Below, in pieces: positions 60,957 to 64,000 of a stretch of 64,000 nt of DNA. The DNA is from Robiginitomaculum sp. (GTDB lineage: Bacteria > Pseudomonadota > Alphaproteobacteria > Caulobacterales > Maricaulaceae). The notes under the pieces were generated by a model that was not told the DNA's origin, ran no database searches, and saw only the letters and a program-made list of their open reading frames with translations. The translations under genes and the position numbers were made by a program. Within the stretch, counting starts at the first letter, position 1. Each line of letters opens with the position of its first letter. The stretch is from NCBI GenBank assembly GCA_026982415.1, contig JALSHE010000106.1:1-64000 (forward strand), in the 5' to 3' direction.

Positions 60957-60974
60957 TTTGACCAATCGGTCAAA
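60957..60974. promoter_or_regulatory. TetR-type palindrome upstream of paaA, candidate PaaR site
   Basis: TTTGACC-AATC-GGTCAAA is a perfect 7-base-arm palindrome 19-36 bases before the paaA start. TetR-family repressors of paa operons (PaaR type) bind dyads of the TTGACC...GGTCAA kind. No tetR gene is inside the window, so the regulator would be elsewhere. Binding is inference from the motif. Confidence 0.65.
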
Positions 60975-61119
60975 CAATAAATTTGTAACATGCATCTGTC
61001 AAAAAAGTGACTGCTTATGATATATTTTTGTCTTGCACTGGTTAAACTTCGCTTTACCTTAGGCGCATATATATCCATATATAAGTATAGAATCGGTACC
61101 CTTAAATGAGAGCCTCTGC

Positions 61120-62163
61120 ATGAGCCATACTACAATTGACGAAAAAACTTCCAAAACAAACTCGGACGAGACTTTAAGCGCCAAAGAATGGATGCGTTTA
61201 ATGATGGCCTATCGCCAACCGAAAATGTTGCGTAGCTTGTTTGAAATTGCCGTGACCTTCCTACCGTTTATGGCATTGTGTGTACTGTCCTATTTTGCCT
61301 TAAAAATCAGTATGTTTCTAAGTTTTGGATTGTCGCTTTTGGCCGCAGGGTTTTTGGTGCGCTTGTTTATTATCCAACATGATTGTTCCCACGGTGCGTT
61401 TTTCAAACAAAAAAAGCTCAATGAATGGGTTGGTCGGGTTATCGGCGTCATTACCATGACACCGTTTTCTATTTGGAAACGCGCCCATTTAACCCATCAT
61501 GCCTCGTCCGGGAATTTAGAAAAGCGCGGTATTGGCGACATCTATATGTTGACCGTAGCCGAATATAAAGCCAGCTCGCCCAAAACCCAGTTTTTGTACC
61601 GCCTCTACCGAAATCCAATAGTTATGTTTCTCATTGGCCCTATTTATGTATTCCTGATTGCCCAAAGATTGCCAGATAAATTCATGCGCAAAGAACCTAA
61701 ATATTGGTTTAGCGCTATGGGCACGAATTTATTCATTGCTGCTCTTATCGGCGGAATAATATATTTCTTCGGCCTTAAGACATTCCTGTTGATTTACATT
61801 CCCATGATTATCGCAGCTGGTGCGCTGGGTGTCTGGATGTTTTTTGTTCAACACCAATTTGAAGATACTATCTGGGATAAAGGCGAGGCATGGGGTCGCA
61901 ACGACGCCGCTATATTTGGTTCTTCCCATTACGACCTACCCAAGCCCTTACGCTGGCTCACAGGCAATATCGGTATCCACCATGTGCATCACCTAAATTC
62001 CCGCATCCCGTTTTACCGCCTCACCGAAGCTCTGCGCGACCATCCAAAACTGGTCAACATAAAACGCCTGACTTTGGCACAGAGTTTGAAATGCGTGAAG
62101 TTGAAATTATGGTGTGAAGAGAAGCGTAAACTGGTTTCGATTAAAACGGCGATGGCGGTTTAA
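61120..62163 (+). CDS. Membrane fatty-acid desaturase
   Basis: Di-iron membrane desaturase with three His boxes: HDCSH (87-91), HLTHH (123-127) and HHVHH (287-291), plus FVQHQFE near 242. Four hydrophobic segments. 347 residues. The box pattern fits acyl-lipid delta-12/omega-type bacterial desaturases; bond position cannot be told. AT-rich promoter region shared with divergent paaA. Confidence 0.88.
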   Translation: MSHTTIDEKTSKTNSDETLSAKEWMRLMMAYRQPKMLRSLFEIAVTFLPFMALCVLSYFALKISMFLSFGLSLLAAGFLVRLFIIQHDCSHGAFFKQKKLNEWVGRVIGVITMTPFSIWKRAHLTHHASSGNLEKRGIGDIYMLTVAEYKASSPKTQFLYRLYRNPIVMFLIGPIYVFLIAQRLPDKFMRKEPKYWFSAMGTNLFIAALIGGIIYFFGLKTFLLIYIPMIIAAGALGVWMFFVQHQFEDTIWDKGEAWGRNDAAIFGSSHYDLPKPLRWLTGNIGIHHVHHLNSRIPFYRLTEALRDHPKLVNIKRLTLAQSLKCVKLKLWCEEKRKLVSIKTAMAV

Positions 62164-62178
62164 ATTGCTAACATTAAG

Positions 62179-62511
62179 TTAGCGGTAAAGCCCTTCAATG
62201 CCAGTAATTATACCTAAAATAACAAGTGTCGGCGCGACTATGCGCATTATCCAAATTGTTAATGATATTGTATTGTCGTTAAATGTGTTCGGTATTTTAC
62301 CTACAATTATTTTGAATATTAACCGTATAGGTTTTAGCCAGTCATGCAGGTTAGTTGCTAAGTGATTAAAAAGAGTAGGTTTACCAAGAGCGATCCATTG
62401 TTCATTGTGATTGTTTTTAAGTCGATGAAATAGGAAGTAGCAACTTGCTAGCCAGACGCCTGCGAGAACAAAAGCTGCTATACTTAGTATCACATAGAGT
62501 TCGTCGCTCAT
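62179..62511 (-). CDS. Small membrane protein after paaZ, unknown
   Basis: A 110-residue protein with helices at residues about 6-28 (YVILSIAAFVLAGVWLASCY) and about 85-107 (SLTIWIMRIVAPTLVILGII), separated by a basic amphipathic loop. Such a two-helix 110-residue layout resembles UspB-type proteins, but sequence identity is not evident. It starts 3 bases after the paaZ stop, so it is likely on the paaZ transcript. It is AT-richer than its neighbours. Confidence 0.55.
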   Translation of the reverse strand: MSDELYVILSIAAFVLAGVWLASCYFLFHRLKNNHNEQWIALGKPTLFNHLATNLHDWLKPIRLIFKIIVGKIPNTFNDNTISLTIWIMRIVAPTLVILGIITGIEGLYR

Positions 62512-62514
62512 GAG

Positions 62515-64000
62515 TTAATGCTCATCCTCAAACGAAACCATAGTCAGTAGTTCATACCGCGCGCAAATCTCGTCTTTTTGGTTAGTGATCTCTACGTCCC
62601 AGCCTACTTCGCCGTAGTCTTCTGTGCGGCGTTTTTTGCGGCGGACTGTTAGCGCTACTTTTATTTCGTCGCCGTCGTAAACCGGGGTCATGAAGGCTAG
62701 GTTGTTTAGGCCGGTATTCGCAAGGACGGGGCCGGGGTCGGGGGAGACGAACAGACCCGCCGCCCATGATAGCAATAAATAACCGTGGGCGACCCGGTCT
62801 TCGAAAAACGGGTTGGCTTTGGCGGCTTCGCTGTTCATATGGGCGTAGAATGTATCGCCTGTTGAGTTGGCGAATAGCTCTATATCGTTCAGGGTCACCT
62901 TGCGGGATTTGGTTTGTAGTTGGTCGCCGATTTTTAGGTCTTTATATATGCGCCTGAACGGATGGGTTTTTACTTTGCGGGTTTTGGCGCCCGGTATCCA
63001 TTCGCCTGTGATATTGGCGATAACCGCCGGGCTTCCTTGAATGGCTGTGCGCTGCATATAGTGCATGACACCGCGCACGCCGCCCATTTCTTCGCCGCCG
63101 CCGGCCCGGCCCGGCCCGCCGTGAACCAGATTTGGCAGGGGCGAACCATGGCCCGTGCTTTCGCCCGCACTGTCTCGGTCGCCGATTAACATGCGCCCGT
63201 GAAAGGCGCTGGCGCCCATGACAATATCCCGCGTAAAGCCCGCGTCATAACTAAACACCGAAGCCACCAAAGAGCCGCCGCCTTTTTGCAAAAGGGCGAT
63301 AGCTTCGTCGGTATCGCCATAGCCCATCAAAGTGCTAACCGGGCCAAAAGCTTCGACGCTATGGACATCGGTTTTTTCAAGCGGATTGTCACAGCACATA
63401 ACGATAGGTTCGAGGTAAGCGCCACCACTGTCCGCGAACCTATCCGCATTGCCAATGACAATAGGGTTTTCTGCGGACAATATGCCGAGCTTCTCCAATA
63501 CATCCGCTCGCTGCCCCATTCCAGCCAGCGCCCCCATACGGGTGGTTTTGCCGCGCGGGTTTCCGATGTCTATTTTGGCAAGACGGTCACCGAGCGCACT
63601 AATCGCCGCGTCCATAAATTCGTTCGGCACCATTGCGCGGCGAATGGCGGTGCATTTCTGTCCGGCTTTAACGGATATTTCACTGGCAATCTCTTTGATA
63701 AATAAATCAAATTCTGGCGTACCGGGTGCGGCGTCCATGCCGAGTACACAACCGTTCAAACTATCTTGTTCGGCAATAAATCGGGTTGAATTTTCTATGA
63801 TATTGGGTTTGCTCCTGAGCATCCTAGCCGTGCTGGCCGAACCGGTAAACGAGATCACATCTTGGCAGGTGACATGGTCGAGCAAATCGCCTGTAGAGCC
63901 GCAAATAAGTTGCACGGCACCCTCAGGTAATATACCCGATTGCACCATCATCCGTACCATAGCTTCGGTCAAATAAGAACCATCAGACGCGGGTTTGATA
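62515..64000 (-). CDS. paaZ: Bifunctional oxepin-CoA hydrolase / aldehyde dehydrogenase PaaZ, N-terminus cut
   Basis: Opens the oxepin-CoA ring and oxidises the resulting aldehyde in phenylacetate degradation. Visible parts: the ALDH domain with LICGSTGDLLDHVTCQDVIS, the catalytic Cys in VKAGQKCTAIRR and SVEAFGPVSTLMGYG; then from about residue 330 of the visible part a MaoC-type hydratase with LFANSTGDTFYAHMNSEAA and EDRVAHGYLLLSWAAG. The reading frame continues unbroken past 64000 (PASDGSYLTEAMVR), so the Met-like start at 63972 is internal. About 180 N-terminal residues are outside the window. Same strand as paaABCDE but separated by the desaturase and the small membrane gene. Confidence 0.93.
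   Translation of the reverse strand, partial: IKPASDGSYLTEAMVRMMVQSGILPEGAVQLICGSTGDLLDHVTCQDVISFTGSASTARMLRSKPNIIENSTRFIAEQDSLNGCVLGMDAAPGTPEFDLFIKEIASEISVKAGQKCTAIRRAMVPNEFMDAAISALGDRLAKIDIGNPRGKTTRMGALAGMGQRADVLEKLGILSAENPIVIGNADRFADSGGAYLEPIVMCCDNPLEKTDVHSVEAFGPVSTLMGYGDTDEAIALLQKGGGSLVASVFSYDAGFTRDIVMGASAFHGRMLIGDRDSAGESTGHGSPLPNLVHGGPGRAGGGEEMGGVRGVMHYMQRTAIQGSPAVIANITGEWIPGAKTRKVKTHPFRRIYKDLKIGDQLQTKSRKVTLNDIELFANSTGDTFYAHMNSEAAKANPFFEDRVAHGYLLLSWAAGLFVSPDPGPVLANTGLNNLAFMTPVYDGDEIKVALTVRRKKRRTEDYGEVGWDVEITNQKDEICARYELLTMVSFEDEH

Noticed and set aside
63972-63972. Taking 63972 as the start of paaZ
   Set aside because: The frame continues upstream with PaaZ-like sequence to the window edge; the apparent start is internal.

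Overview
The window is about 64 kb of roughly half-GC chromosomal DNA from an aerobic alphaproteobacterium. The evidence is the run ubiE, mutM, enoyl-CoA hydratase, rpsT, dnaA, the fumC/DUF4169/ribbon-helix-helix group beside an SspB-type ClpXP adaptor, and the C-x4-C zinc finger of MutM. Gene content (AlkB alkane hydroxylase, phenylacetyl-CoA epoxidase, a large RTX metalloprotease, a TonB-dependent receptor) fits a marine or hydrocarbon-using lineage. A Maricaulales/Hyphomonas-like placement is only a guess. I see no tRNA or rRNA gene, CRISPR array, integrase, transposase or prophage.

Layout. 1-1.5 kb: ilvD (cut by the window edge) and a small membrane ORF with its own terminator. 1.8-5.9 kb: a secreted serralysin-like protease with a three-fold 177-residue RTX module. 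6-8.7 kb: a CitE-like lyase and a divergent pabB-pabC fusion. 8.7-12.4 kb, minus strand: DUF2141 protein, Tat-lipoprotein carotenoid oxygenase, ArsR regulator and alkB, the last two translationally coupled. 12.6-15.3 kb: a membrane LytTR regulator and an SGNH acyltransferase. 15.3-18.9 kb: ubiD with a MarR regulator, msrB and ubiA, followed by a nested inverted repeat. 19-25.6 kb: rsmE, a frameshifted TPR/TonB-C gene, prmA, the fumC group, sspB and an acyltransferase-like membrane protein. 25.6-37.4 kb: M1 aminopeptidase, dnaA, rpsT, an AlkC-like glycosylase, enoyl-CoA hydratase, a PepSY-type membrane protein, mutM, a TonB receptor and ubiE. 37.5-40.5 kb: small unknown genes, including a tandem pair of secreted paralogues, and asd.

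40.5-54.2 kb looks like one catabolic island: CaiB/BaiF CoA-transferase, HMG-CoA-lyase-like enzyme, HyuA/HyuB, an MDR oxidoreductase, LeuC/LeuD-like dehydratase, a nitrilase-fold protein lacking two catalytic residues, an FAD-linked oxidase and a PLP decarboxylase. Its substrate is not evident. 54.3-57.2 kb: two unknown genes, an outer-membrane barrel and fabI. 57.3-64 kb: paaABCDE behind a TetR-type palindrome, a fatty-acid desaturase, a small membrane protein and paaZ (cut by the edge). Together these make the epoxidase and ring-opening steps of aerobic phenylacetate degradation.

I found no clearly new defence or mobile system. The best leads are the ArsR-AlkB unit, the HyuAB/LeuCD island with its degenerate nitrilase, the tandem secreted paralogues, the repeated RTX module, and two acyltransferase-fold proteins with altered active-site motifs.
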